64,000 nucleotides of DNA from Solwaraspora sp. WMMA2065 (GCF_030345075.1 NZ_CP128361.1:5828001-5892000), one strand, 5' to 3'. Shown: positions 8,279 through 16,528, counted from the stretch's first letter. Notes: generated from the letters alone by a model not told the origin. Numbers and translations: made by a program.

Positions 8279-9132
8279 CTGTCGACAGCCGGATCGACCT
8301 GCACACCCATTCCACCGCCAGCGACGGCACCGTCGATCCGGCGGACCTGGTCCGGCAGGCCAGCGCCGCAGGTCTCACGGTGCTGGCACTCACCGACCAT
8401 GACACCACCGCCGGCTGGGCACCGGCGGCCGCGGCCCGCCCGCCCGGGCTCACGCTGATCCGGGGCGCCGAGATCTCCTGCCGGTGGTACGGCACCGAGC
8501 CGTCCATCCCGCTGCACCTGCTCGGCTACCTGTTCGATCCGACCTACGCTCCGTTGACCGCCGAGCTGGACCGGATCCGGGCGGCCCGGGCGGTACGCGG
8601 CGAGCGTATCGTTGACCGGCTGCGCGCCGACGGCTTCGACATCAGCTGGGACGCGGTGCTCGGCTACGCCGCCGGCGGCTCCGTCGGCCGGCCGCACATC
8701 GCCCAGGCCCTGATCCGGGCCGGCCTGGTCGCCGACACCGACGAGGCGTTCCGGCCGGAATGGCTCGGCCAGCGTTACCGGCTGCCAAAGGACGACCTCG
8801 ACGTCTTCGCCGCCGTCCGGCTGGTGCACGAGGCGGGCGGGGTCACGGTTTTCGCCCACCCGGCCGCGACCAAGCGAGGGCGGACCGTGCCGGACAGCAT
8901 GGTCGCCGACCTGGCGGCGGCCGGGCTGACCGGCCTGGAGGCTGACCACGCCGATCACCGGCCGGACCAGCGGGCACACGTACGCCGGCTCGCCGACGGG
9001 CTCGGGCTGGTCGCCACCGGTTCCTCCGACTACCACGGCAGCCACAAGACGGTCCGGCTGGGCGAGCACACCACCACTGCGGCGGCGTACGAACGGCTGG
9101 TGGCGGCGGCTCACGGCGTACCACCGATCTGA
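8275..9132 (+). CDS. PHP-domain phosphoesterase (YciV/TrpH-like)
   Basis: This 285-residue protein begins RIDLHTHSTASDGT (His10 and His12 metal ligands), followed by LALTDHDTT, an AEISC glutamate, VFAHPAA and GSSDYHG near the end. These are the four PHP motifs that bind a trinuclear metal centre. E. coli RnaAM (YciV) of this family trims RNA 5' ends and hydrolyses 3',5'-bisphosphate nucleotides. Here the activity is inferred from family only. The ATG overlaps the stop of the preceding membrane-protein gene, so it is translationally coupled to the sigma-factor operon. Confidence 0.88.
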   Translation: MTVDSRIDLHTHSTASDGTVDPADLVRQASAAGLTVLALTDHDTTAGWAPAAAARPPGLTLIRGAEISCRWYGTEPSIPLHLLGYLFDPTYAPLTAELDRIRAARAVRGERIVDRLRADGFDISWDAVLGYAAGGSVGRPHIAQALIRAGLVADTDEAFRPEWLGQRYRLPKDDLDVFAAVRLVHEAGGVTVFAHPAATKRGRTVPDSMVADLAAAGLTGLEADHADHRPDQRAHVRRLADGLGLVATGSSDYHGSHKTVRLGEHTTTAAAYERLVAAAHGVPPI

Positions 9133-9221
9133 CCCCGACCAGGACCCGGGTGCTGAGCGCGACCAAGGATCCGGTCCTGCCCCGTCCGGACCGGCGATTC
9201 GTCGGTCACTAGGTTGACCTG

Positions 9222-9836
9222 GTGAGCTTCAAGCTGTTCGGCGAGGTCTTCGTGACCCTGCTGGTGATCACCGATCCGCCCGGCATGGTGCCGATCTTCC
9301 TCGCACTCACCGGAGCGTTGCCGGTCCGGGAACGCCGTCGGGCCGCCTGGCAAGCGGTGGCGCTGGCCCTCGGCGTGATCGTGGTCTTCGCGGTCGCCGG
9401 GCAGACGCTGCTCGCCTACCTGCACATCGAGTTGCCGGCGCTGCAGGCCGCGGGCGGACTGTTGCTCATCCTGGTGGCGCTGGAACTGCTCACCGGCAAG
9501 GCCGACGACCCGGGCCAGCAGGCGACGTCCAACATCGCGTTGGTCCCGCTGGGCACCCCGCTGCTGGCTGGTCCGGGTGCGATCGTGGCGACCATGCTGT
9601 TCGTGCAGCGTGCCGAGACCGTCGCCGACCATCTGGCGATCGCGCTCGGCATCGTCGCGGTGATGGTGGTGGTCTGGCTGACGTTGCGGTTCTCCGGCGG
9701 CATCGTCAAGGTGCTCCGGCCGGGCGGCATCGAGGTGCTGACCCGGATCGCCGGCCTGCTGCTCGCCGCGATCGCAGTCCAGCTGATCGCCGACGCCGTC
9801 GCCGCCTTTGTCCGCTCCTATGTGGCCGCCGGCTGA
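9222..9836 (+). CDS. MarC family integral membrane protein
   Basis: This 204-residue protein has six hydrophobic helices and the conserved start FVTLLVITDPPGMVPIFLALT with a repeated PxG half in the second part (LVPLGTPLLAGPGAI), the internal duplication typical of MarC/UPF0056. The family's transport function is not established. TAGGTT (9210-9215) lies six bases before the GTG start and no ribosome site is visible, so the mRNA is probably leaderless. Confidence 0.9.
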   Translation: MSFKLFGEVFVTLLVITDPPGMVPIFLALTGALPVRERRRAAWQAVALALGVIVVFAVAGQTLLAYLHIELPALQAAGGLLLILVALELLTGKADDPGQQATSNIALVPLGTPLLAGPGAIVATMLFVQRAETVADHLAIALGIVAVMVVVWLTLRFSGGIVKVLRPGGIEVLTRIAGLLLAAIAVQLIADAVAAFVRSYVAAG

Positions 9837-9867
9837 CCGTCGGCGGTCCCGTGGCAGGATCGGGGAC

Positions 9868-10824
9868 GTGTCCCGACCTTCCTCCCCGTCGGGCCGGCGG
9901 CCCTCCGGCGCCGCCCGTCCGGCCAAGGGTGCCCGTCCCGCCCAGGCCGAGCAGCTCGGTTTCGACGGTATGCCCGAGCGGCTCTTCGTCTGTACGCCGA
10001 GCAAGCTGGCCGCGTTCGTGGACTGTCCCCGTCGCTTCCGCTACAGCTACGTCGACCGGCCGGCGCCGCCCAAAGGCCCGCCGTGGGCGCACAACTCACT
10101 CGGCGCCAGCGTGCACACCGCGCTGCGGGCCTGGTTCGCCCGCCCGGTGCAGCAGCGCCGCCCGGAGGCGGCGGCAGCCCTGCTCAAGGGCACCTGGGTG
10201 CGCGACGGGTACCGCGACGAGGAGCAGGAACGCGCCGCGTACCGGCAGGCCCTGCAGTGGCTGGAGGCGTACCTGGAGCAGCTTGACCCGAACGTCGAGC
10301 CGCTCGGCGTCGAACGGGTGGTGGCGGCGAAGACGGCGGTGCTGGCCTTCAACGGTCGGGCCGACCGGATCGACGCCCGGACCGGCCCGGACGGCCCGGA
10401 GGCGGTGATCGTCGACTACAAGACCGGGCGGGCCGGGCTGACATCCGACGACGCGCGTGGCTCGCAGGCGCTCGCGCTGTACGCGTACGCCGCGCAGCGG
10501 GTCTTCCGCCGGCCCTGCCGGCGGGTGGAGCTGCACCATCTGCCGACCGGTACGGTGAGCTCCTTCGAACACAGCAGTGAGTCGCTCGACCGGCAGGTCA
10601 CCCGGGCGGAGGCGACGGCCCGGGACATCACCGCTGCGGAGCGGGCCGTCGCCGACGGCGCAGACCCGGACGACGCGTTTCCGGCGTCGCCGGGCACGCT
10701 CTGCGGCTGGTGCGACTACCGACGGGTGTGCCCGGCCGGTGACGGCTACCCGGAGCAGCAGCAGTGGGCCGCCGTCGACCGGCTGCTCACGGCGCCCCCG
10801 CAGCCGCGTACGCCGCAGGAGTGA
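9868..10824 (+). CDS. RecB-family PD-(D/E)XK exonuclease with probable 4Fe-4S cluster
   Basis: This 318-residue protein has the PD-(D/E)XK nuclease core: GRADRID (163-169), then VIVDYKTG (180-187, D183 and K185), then a QALALYAYA motif (about 200-208). Cys53 (FVDCPRRF) plus a C-terminal trio C279, C282, C288 (CGWCDYRRVC) reproduces the N-one/C-three cysteine spacing of the iron-sulfur staple of AddB and Cas4. No helicase domain or Cas genes are nearby, so it is a stand-alone nuclease, probably in repair. GTG 9868 follows CAGGAT by seven bases, suggesting a leaderless mRNA. Its 3' end overlaps the convergent MpaB-like gene by 38 bases. Confidence 0.87.
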   Translation: MSRPSSPSGRRPSGAARPAKGARPAQAEQLGFDGMPERLFVCTPSKLAAFVDCPRRFRYSYVDRPAPPKGPPWAHNSLGASVHTALRAWFARPVQQRRPEAAAALLKGTWVRDGYRDEEQERAAYRQALQWLEAYLEQLDPNVEPLGVERVVAAKTAVLAFNGRADRIDARTGPDGPEAVIVDYKTGRAGLTSDDARGSQALALYAYAAQRVFRRPCRRVELHHLPTGTVSSFEHSSESLDRQVTRAEATARDITAAERAVADGADPDDAFPASPGTLCGWCDYRRVCPAGDGYPEQQQWAAVDRLLTAPPQPRTPQE

Positions 10825-11674
10825 CCGGGGCGGCGGCCCGTTCCGCCCGGTCGCGTGCGGCGGCGCGGATCGGCCCCTCCACCAGGTTGCGCGGCACCGC
10901 CCGCAACGCCAACCGCAGGCCACGGGCAGCGACCGCCGCGCAGCGGTCGGTGGTCGGCAGGCCAAGGCCGCCGTACATCCGCCGGGCCCAGGCCGGCAGC
11001 AGGCCGATCGCGGTGGCCGCCACCCCGAGGTACGCCAGCCGGGGCGGGCCGAAACCCAACCCGAGCCGCCACGGCAGACTGAGCTGACCGGGTACCGGCG
11101 GGGCGGTGAGGAACAGCGCGGTGTCGGCCGCCTCGCGGGTCATCCGCAGGTCCGGTCGGACCGCCCGGTAGTACGCGTCGACATCGGCCGCGCTGCCGGG
11201 GACGCTGTCCGGGTCGAGCCCGACCAGTGCCGCGCTGCGCCGCTGCTCGGCGTAGTAGCGGTCCACCTCGTCCGGGGTCAGCCGCAGGCCGGCGCGGGTG
11301 GCGGTGTCCAGGAACGACTCGACCTCGGCGACGTGTACCCAGCGCAGCAGGTCGGGTTCGTCGACGCGGAACTCGGTGCCGGTGGACGGGTCGGTGGCCC
11401 GCAGGCGGGCGTGCAGCCGGCGGATCCGGGCGGCGGCGGCGTCCGCCTCGGCGGTGGTGCCCCAGACCGTGGTCGCCACGTAGGTGGACGTGCGCATCAG
11501 CCGGCCGAATGGATCGGCGCGGTAGCTCGAGTTCTGTGCAACCCCGGCGATGGCCCTCGGGTGCAGCGCCTGCAGGTACAGGCTGCGTAGCCCGGCGACG
11601 ACGAGAACAGGCTCGTCGTGCACCCGCCAGGTGACCGATCCGGGCCCGAACAGCCCGAGGCCGTCGTCGGTCAC
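10787..11674 (-). CDS. Oxygenase MpaB family protein (DUF2236)
   Basis: From the GTG at 11674 this 295-residue protein reads as the DUF2236/MpaB fold: an N-terminal LFGPGSVTWRVHDEPVLV, LYLQALHPRAIAGVAQNSSY (the histidine in LHP is a likely haem/metal ligand), then WVHVAEVESFLDTA (second histidine) and YYAEQRRSAALVGLDP. Relatives include latex-clearing protein Lcp and the fungal oxygenase MpaB. The start overlaps the stop of the upstream fur gene (GTGA), so the two are translationally coupled. The substrate is unknown. Confidence 0.85.
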   Translation of the reverse strand: MTDDGLGLFGPGSVTWRVHDEPVLVVAGLRSLYLQALHPRAIAGVAQNSSYRADPFGRLMRTSTYVATTVWGTTAEADAAAARIRRLHARLRATDPSTGTEFRVDEPDLLRWVHVAEVESFLDTATRAGLRLTPDEVDRYYAEQRRSAALVGLDPDSVPGSAADVDAYYRAVRPDLRMTREAADTALFLTAPPVPGQLSLPWRLGLGFGPPRLAYLGVAATAIGLLPAWARRMYGGLGLPTTDRCAAVAARGLRLALRAVPRNLVEGPIRAAARDRAERAAAPVTPAAYAAAGAP

Positions 11675-12090
11675 CGGGCCGCCCGCGCCTGACAACCGGG
11701 ACACAACCCCCAGAAGGTGACTTCCGCCTCGTCAATCGCGAAGCCGTGGTCGGCGGTCGGCTCCAGGCACGGCGCGGCGCCGACCGCGCAGTCGACGTCG
11801 CCGACCACGCCGCATTCGCGGCAGACCACGTGATGGTGGTTGTCCCCGGTGCGCCGCTCGTACCGTGCCGCGCCACCGGCCGGCTCGATCCGTCGGGCCA
11901 GACCGGCCTCGGCGAAGACATTGAGCACGTCGTAGACCGCCTGGGTGGAGACGGATTCGATGCGGCTGCGCACCTGACGGGCGATCTCGTCTACGCCGAG
12001 ATGCCCGCCTTGCGCGAGCACGTCGAGGACGGCGAGCCGTGGCCGGGTGACTCGCAGACCCCGGCTGCGCAACTCCTCCTCTGCCGGCAT
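11671..12090 (-). CDS. Fur-family transcriptional regulator
   Basis: This 139-residue regulator has a winged helix with the recognition segment STQAVYDVLNVFAEAGLARRIE (about 48-69), a metal-site stretch HHHVVCRECG (His85-87, C90, C93) and a second CxxC (C130, C133) for structural zinc. The pattern resembles FurA/CatR-type regulators, which sense iron or peroxide and usually pair with katG. Here the partner is an MpaB-like oxygenase with an overlapping start. The ATG at 12090 was chosen because it gives the usual length; ORF sequence upstream is not Fur-like. Confidence 0.9.
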   Translation of the reverse strand: MPAEEELRSRGLRVTRPRLAVLDVLAQGGHLGVDEIARQVRSRIESVSTQAVYDVLNVFAEAGLARRIEPAGGAARYERRTGDNHHHVVCRECGVVGDVDCAVGAAPCLEPTADHGFAIDEAEVTFWGLCPGCQARAAR

Positions 12091-12206
12091 CTGTCCATCG
12101 AAACACGCAGGTGGGCGCGGTACAAGATAGAACCGTGGGCACCGTGGCGGTGGCCACAGCGGGTTCGGGTGGTTGCCGCGCGGTGCGCGTGCGCCAGGTC
12201 CGCCGG

Positions 12207-12527
12207 TCAGAACACCAGCCGGGAGCAGAGCAGACAAGTCAGGATGATCATGACAGCGGCAGCGATCATGCCGACGCCGTAGGTGACCGTACGGGCGTTG
12301 CGCTCCTCGCCGTCGAGCGCCGCCAGGTTCTGCAACGGCAGCGTACCGGGTGGCGCCGGATTGACCAGCACCGGTGGACGCCAGCCGGGCGGCGGCGGAG
12401 CGCCGACCGGCGGCCCGCTGTAGTTGACTGGCCCGACACCGGCCGACCTGCCCGGTCCACCGCCGGGACCGTCCGGGTCCGGGCGCCGCCAGTACGCGTC
12501 GTCGCCCGCGCCGTCATCTGTGGTCAC
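12207..12527 (-). CDS. Small membrane protein with C-terminal TM helix
   Basis: From a GTG at 12527 the protein is 106 residues: an acidic, Pro/Gly-rich disordered N terminus (DDAYWRRPDPDGPGGG...GAPPPPGWRPP) followed by LPLQNLAALDGEERNARTVTYGVG and a C-terminal helix (MIAAAVMIILTCLLC). It looks like a tail-anchored or type III membrane protein. No known domain was recognised. It lies between the fur gene and the FmdB-type gene on the same strand but is separated by over 100 bases from each. Confidence 0.6.
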   Translation of the reverse strand: MTTDDGAGDDAYWRRPDPDGPGGGPGRSAGVGPVNYSGPPVGAPPPPGWRPPVLVNPAPPGTLPLQNLAALDGEERNARTVTYGVGMIAAAVMIILTCLLCSRLVF

Positions 12528-12644
12528 GACAGACGACGTTACCAATTCACCTGCCTGCCCTGACGGCTCGGCCAGTGCGGTGTCGGGCTCCGAAGGATCA
12601 CCGGCGGGGCGGTAGCCTGGTGGAGTGCGAACAACGGACGAGCG

Positions 12645-12827
12645 GTGACCGGCCTGACCGTGCCGGACGGCCGTGGTGGCGATGATCGTCTCGTCGACCT
12701 GAGCGACGACGACGCGCCGCTGCTGCCCGAGCAGACCAGCGACGACACCGACCTGGGCTGGGGCGAGCGGACCACCAGATCGGACGACGCATGGTTGTTG
12801 GCCGAGCGGCCGCCGCACTGGAGCTGA
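12645..12827 (+). CDS. Small acidic conserved actinobacterial protein, 60 residues
   Basis: GTG 12645 opens a 60-codon frame: a variable start, then LPEQTSDDTDLGWGE and a C-terminal DDAWLLAERPPHW. The DDTD-x-GWGE and RPPHW signatures are ones I recall from short acidic actinobacterial proteins of unknown function. It lies divergent to the small membrane protein gene and convergent with the FmdB-type gene (28 bases apart). TAGCCT at 12613-12618 is a possible -10 element. Confidence 0.6.
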   Translation: MTGLTVPDGRGGDDRLVDLSDDDAPLLPEQTSDDTDLGWGERTTRSDDAWLLAERPPHWS

Positions 12828-12855
12828 CAGTGGGTCTGCCCGCCGTCGGTCCGGG

Positions 12856-13242
12856 TCAGCTGTTCGCTGACCCGGCTGCGGCAGGTGCCTTGGTCGAGCC
12901 GCCGGACGCCGACGTACCGCCGGAACTGCTCGACGAGCTGCCACCGCTGTCGGTCTTGCCACCGCTGTCGGTCTTGCCGCCGGAGGATGCCGCGCCGTCC
13001 TTTTTCTCCGCGGGCTTGTCCGACGACGGCGCCGAGGAGCCGTTGGCCGAGCCGCCGCCCTGGCCGCTGCGCGAGTCGGTCCGGTAGAAGCCGGAGCCCT
13101 TGAAGACGATGCCCACCGAGTTGAACACCTTGCGAAGTTTCCCGGCGCACGACGGGCAGTCGCGCAGTGGCTCGTCGGTGAACGACTGCACCGCCTCGAG
13201 CTGGTGTCCGCACGCGGTGCAGGCGTACTGGTACGTAGGCAC
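12856..13242 (-). CDS. FmdB-family zinc-ribbon protein with disordered tail (Ruc/Rv0991c-like)
   Basis: From the GTG at 13242 (ribosome site AGGAGAC) the protein is 128 residues. An N-terminal Cys4 zinc ribbon, PTYQYACTACGH...CPSCAGKLRK (C8, C11, C29, C32), is followed by VFNSVGIVFKGSGFYRTDSR and then a long Ser/Gly/Lys-rich disordered tail. This is the layout of M. tuberculosis Rv0991c (Ruc), described as a redox-regulated chaperone of the heat-shock response. Synteny supports orthology: the 5-FTHF cyclo-ligase, galU, moeA-like, rimJ and glpR genes follow as in Rv0992c-Rv0996. A CIRCE element lies 29-53 bases upstream. The tail contains a perfect tandem duplication of GKTDSG. Confidence 0.87.
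   Translation of the reverse strand: MPTYQYACTACGHQLEAVQSFTDEPLRDCPSCAGKLRKVFNSVGIVFKGSGFYRTDSRSGQGGGSANGSSAPSSDKPAEKKDGAASSGGKTDSGGKTDSGGSSSSSSGGTSASGGSTKAPAAAGSANS
12941..12976. repeat. Two perfect 18-bp tandem units in the FmdB-type gene
   Basis: The unit CCACCGCTGTCGGTCTTG is repeated back to back (12941-12958, 12959-12976). The length is a multiple of three, so the protein gains a duplicated GKTDSG in the disordered tail without a frame change. Confidence 0.9.
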
Positions 13243-13270
13243 GGTCTCCTCCGACACTGGCTAGGCCATC

Positions 13271-13295
13271 TGGCACTCAACCCATTCGAGTGCCA
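13271..13295. promoter_or_regulatory. CIRCE element (HrcA operator) upstream of FmdB-type gene
   Basis: TGGCACTC-N9-GAGTGCCA is a perfect inverted repeat with the diagnostic nine-base spacer of CIRCE (consensus TTAGCACTC-N9-GAGTGCTAA; actinobacterial versions often carry GGCACTC). It lies 29-53 bases before the GTG at 13242, where HrcA would block transcription until heat shock. In M. tuberculosis the homologous Rv0991c is reported in the HrcA regulon. Confidence 0.85.
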
Positions 13296-13342
13296 ATGAT
13301 CCGCCATCGGACCCCGCTACGTCCAGCGGGAAGCGGCAGAGC

Positions 13343-14029
13343 TCACCGCATGGGAGTGAACCAGCGCACCTCCGACGGTGTGATCACCGCTGCCACCGGT
13401 CGGTCGTGCGGCTCTGCCGGGACCCGGGGCAGGAGCTCGCCGTCGTGCAGCAGCGCGACCACCGGTACGCCACCGGGTACCCGGGCGAGCGCCCGGTCGT
13501 AGGAGCCGCCACCACGACCCAGCCGTACGCCGTGGTGGTCGACGGCGAGGGCCGGTACCACGATGAGCCCGACATCGGCCACCGCCGAGCGGCCCAGCCG
13601 GGGACCGGCCGGTTGGCGCAGACCAGCGGTGCCTGTCCGGCCGGATGTGCCTGTCCGGCCGGATGTGCCTGTCCGGCCGGATGTGCCTGCCCGGCCCGTC
13701 GTGCCGGTCGGATTCGGCCCGTCGAACCGGGCCCAGTCGAGGTCCCGGTCGGGCAGCAGGACCGGCAGCAGCACTCGGTCCGGTCCGCCGACCGCCTCGG
13801 CGAGCAGACCGGCGAGCCCCGGACCACCGGGTTCGCTGCCGATCGGCAGGTACCCGGCGACCTGCGCCGGCCTGACCCGATCGATCAGCTGACGTACGGT
13901 GGCCCCGACCCGGCGACCGGCCAGGGTGAGCTGATCGGACGTCAGCTTGCGCCGCTGCGCGAGAATGTCAGCACGGAGTCTGTCCTTGCTCGATGGACAG
14001 AGGTTCGCTCCATCGGGAAAATCCGACAC
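13343..14029 (-). CDS. 5-formyltetrahydrofolate cyclo-ligase
   Basis: This 228-residue enzyme (GTG start, complement 14027-14029) converts 5-formyl-THF to 5,10-methenyl-THF with ATP. Family features are SKDRLRADILAQRRKL near the N terminus, VAGYLPIGSEP, and the C-terminal VPALAVDHHGVRLGRGGGSYDRAL, which carries the conserved GRGGGYYD-like phosphate loop (here GRGGGSYD). A low-complexity insert of about 20 residues built from GTSGRT repeats interrupts the middle (about residues 110-133) and is absent from typical family members. The gene is the counterpart of Rv0992c. Confidence 0.92.
   Translation of the reverse strand: MSDFPDGANLCPSSKDRLRADILAQRRKLTSDQLTLAGRRVGATVRQLIDRVRPAQVAGYLPIGSEPGGPGLAGLLAEAVGGPDRVLLPVLLPDRDLDWARFDGPNPTGTTGRAGTSGRTGTSGRTGTSGRTGTAGLRQPAGPRLGRSAVADVGLIVVPALAVDHHGVRLGRGGGSYDRALARVPGGVPVVALLHDGELLPRVPAEPHDRPVAAVITPSEVRWFTPMR
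13631..13702. repeat. 18-bp tandem repeat in the 5-FTHF cyclo-ligase gene
   Basis: Three identical units GCCTGTCCGGCCGGATGT (13631-13648, 13649-13666, 13667-13684) are followed by one diverged copy (13685-13702). They encode GTSGRT repeats in frame on the reverse strand. Copy number is likely variable between strains. Confidence 0.92.
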
Positions 14030-14113
14030 TCAACACTCCTGGTGGCAACCGCGGCGGAATATCTGGCTTGTGTCAGCATCGCACCATCAGGTGCAGAATC
14101 CTCTGGGGGAAGC

Positions 14114-16519
14114 GTGACCCTGCGCGGACGGTTGACCACCGCTTTCCTCACGGTCGTGCTCGGACCTGTCCTGCTCGGGGCGTTCTTCGTCGGCGCGACC
14201 GTCGCGGCGGTCGGGCAGAGCCGCTCCACCGAACGCCTCGACCTGGCCACCGCCAGCGTCGGCACTTCAGTCAACGCGCTGTGTAGCCAGCTGGAGGCTG
14301 CTGCGGGCGCAGTGGCTCTGCTGCTGCCCGATCGGGCCCGACTGGCCGTTGCCGCTGACCAGGCGGTGGCCCGCAGCCTCGCCTCCGCAGTCCAGGTGAC
14401 CGGCCCGGACGGTGCGTCGATCGTGGCCACCGCCGACCCGCCGTCGGCGCCCTGGGTCGACTGTGCGAGCGGGCGGGACGACAACGGTGGAGCTGACAGC
14501 ACCGGTAGTGGACAGTCGTGGCAGGCGCCACCGGTGGACACTGGCCCTGGACCGCCGACCGGCACCGGGTCGCCGGACGCCGCCGACTCGGCGACGGCAC
14601 CCGCGCCGGACGGCGCCGGTGGCAGCGGGGCGATGCCGACCCTCGCGGCGATCGTCGAGGTCCGGGACGAGAACGACGTCCTGGTCGGTCAGGTGTCAGC
14701 GGTCAAGCTGCTGGACCCCGACCTCGTCGCCCGGCTCGCCGCATCGACCGGCGTGGGCATCACCCTGCTCGCCGGCACCGACCGGGCCACGGTGGTACAC
14801 AGCACCGAGCCGCCCGAGGTGCGGGGAAACGTGGTGGCCACCGCCGGCCAGCTCGCCGACGGCGGGACCAGCTGGACCGACGGCGGCCGGCAGGTGCGCC
14901 GGCTCGGCCCGGACGACGGTCAGCTGCTGCCGATGGTGCTGTCCACCCCACGCGACCAGCTGTCCGGCCTGTACGCGGTGCTGGTGGCGACGGTCGTCCT
15001 GGCAGGACTGCTCGCGGTGGTCGCCGCCTGGTGGCTGGCCCGGTCCACCACGCAGCCACTGGCCGAACTCGCCGACGCCGCGAGTCGGGTGGTCGACGGT
15101 GACCTGGCCGCCCGGGTTCCGGTACGCGGCTCGGACGAGGTGAGCGAGCTCGCCACCATCTTCAACCGGATGACCCGCGAGGCCCAGGCGTACGTGCAGG
15201 CCCTGACCGCGAGCCGGGACCAGCTGCGCGGCCAGCTGACGATTCTGGGCGACACCCTGTCGAGCACCCACGATCTGCAGCGCATCCTGCGGGTGATCCT
15301 GCAGACCGCGCTTGCCGCGACCGGGGCGCGGGACGGTGCCGTCCTGGTGCTCGACCCGGCGGCCGGGGTACTGGTCGGCCAGTCGTCCAACCGGTCGACC
15401 CCGGCCGACACCGGCCCGGCCACCACGTCGTCCGGCACCGGCCCGGCGGTCGATCAGCCGGCGGGACCGGACACAGCCGCCAGCCAGGCGGGGCCGGACG
15501 GGACGCTGCACGTGCCGCTCGGCAGTGGGCTGCTCGGCACGGTGGCCGTCAGTGGTCAGCCGAAACGGGGACGGATCGAACGCGACGGTCCGGCCCTGTC
15601 GGCGTACGAGCCGGCCTGCCGGACCTATGTCGCGGTGCCCTTCTCGGTGCCGAACTGGACCGATGAGCTCGGCGTGGGGGCGCCCGGGGCGGGGGGGCAG
15701 CGTACCCCCGGCCGGCACGGTCCGGGCGCGCCCGCCGCGTTCGGGGTGCTGGCCGTCTACGACCGGCTCGGCGGCGACGAGTTCGACGACGCCGATCTGA
15801 TGACGCTGCGCACCTTCGCCGGGCATGCGGCGGTGGCGGTCAACAACGTACGGATGCACAAGGAGGCCGAGCGGCTGTCGGTGACCGACCCGCTGACCGG
15901 GCTGTGGAACTACCGGCACCTGCGGGAGTCGATCCACCGGGAGATCGAACGGGCCAACCGGTTCGGTCGGATGCTCGCCGTACTCGTGCTCGACCTGGAC
16001 CGGTTCAAGGACATCAACGACACGTACGGGCACGCGGCCGGGGACAGCGTCCTGGTCGAGTTCGCCCGCCGGATCCGCGCCGAGATCCGTGAGGTGGACC
16101 TGGCCTTCCGACAGGGCGGCGAGGAGTTCGTGGTGCTGCTGCCGGAGACCGACGTCCGTGGCGCGGCCACCGTCGCGGAGCGGCTCTGCGCCGCGATCCG
16201 CGACCGCCCGATCCGGGTCGAGCCGTACGCCGGGGCCGGCCGGCGCGGGCACGCCACCGTGTCGGTAACGGTATCGATCGGCATCGCCGTCTACCCGGAC
16301 CACGCCGGCGACGGCGAGGAGGTCCTCGACGCCGCCGACGACGCGCTGTACGCCGCGAAAGCAGCTGGCCGGGACACTTTTCATGTCGCTGACCGGGCGC
16401 CGGCCCGGTCGACCCGGGTACCGGCAGGCGGCGGCGCGGCCACCCCGGAGGGCGGACCGTCGCGCGGTGGCGGCGCGTCTTTCGGGCCACACCCGCCGAG
16501 ACAGACCCGTGGCCGATAG
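14114..16519 (+). CDS. Membrane-bound diguanylate cyclase (sensor-HAMP-GAF-GGDEF)
   Basis: From GTG 14114 the protein is 801 residues: TM1 (about 9-35), an exterior sensor region with a Gly/Asp-rich linker, TM2 (about 292-315), HAMP (about 317-370, ending SELATIFNRM), a GAF-like domain with a long low-complexity insert (about 385-580) and a C-terminal GGDEF domain. The active-site signature is GGEEF (668-672), preceded at the correct distance by REVD (659-662), the RxxD inhibitory site, so it should be an active cyclase with product feedback. DLDRFKDINDTYGH supplies the metal/nucleotide residues. It sits nine bases before galU, inside an otherwise conserved cell-division locus. Confidence 0.92.
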   Translation: MTLRGRLTTAFLTVVLGPVLLGAFFVGATVAAVGQSRSTERLDLATASVGTSVNALCSQLEAAAGAVALLLPDRARLAVAADQAVARSLASAVQVTGPDGASIVATADPPSAPWVDCASGRDDNGGADSTGSGQSWQAPPVDTGPGPPTGTGSPDAADSATAPAPDGAGGSGAMPTLAAIVEVRDENDVLVGQVSAVKLLDPDLVARLAASTGVGITLLAGTDRATVVHSTEPPEVRGNVVATAGQLADGGTSWTDGGRQVRRLGPDDGQLLPMVLSTPRDQLSGLYAVLVATVVLAGLLAVVAAWWLARSTTQPLAELADAASRVVDGDLAARVPVRGSDEVSELATIFNRMTREAQAYVQALTASRDQLRGQLTILGDTLSSTHDLQRILRVILQTALAATGARDGAVLVLDPAAGVLVGQSSNRSTPADTGPATTSSGTGPAVDQPAGPDTAASQAGPDGTLHVPLGSGLLGTVAVSGQPKRGRIERDGPALSAYEPACRTYVAVPFSVPNWTDELGVGAPGAGGQRTPGRHGPGAPAAFGVLAVYDRLGGDEFDDADLMTLRTFAGHAAVAVNNVRMHKEAERLSVTDPLTGLWNYRHLRESIHREIERANRFGRMLAVLVLDLDRFKDINDTYGHAAGDSVLVEFARRIRAEIREVDLAFRQGGEEFVVLLPETDVRGAATVAERLCAAIRDRPIRVEPYAGAGRRGHATVSVTVSIGIAVYPDHAGDGEEVLDAADDALYAAKAAGRDTFHVADRAPARSTRVPAGGGAATPEGGPSRGGGASFGPHPPRQTRGR

Positions 16520-16528
16520 TCTCGCGGC

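Noticed and set aside
12895-13100. Acidic forward frame opposite the fmdB-type gene
   Set aside because: It is the complement of the Ser/Gly/Lys-rich tail; the reverse frame has the zinc ribbon, ribosome site and CIRCE.
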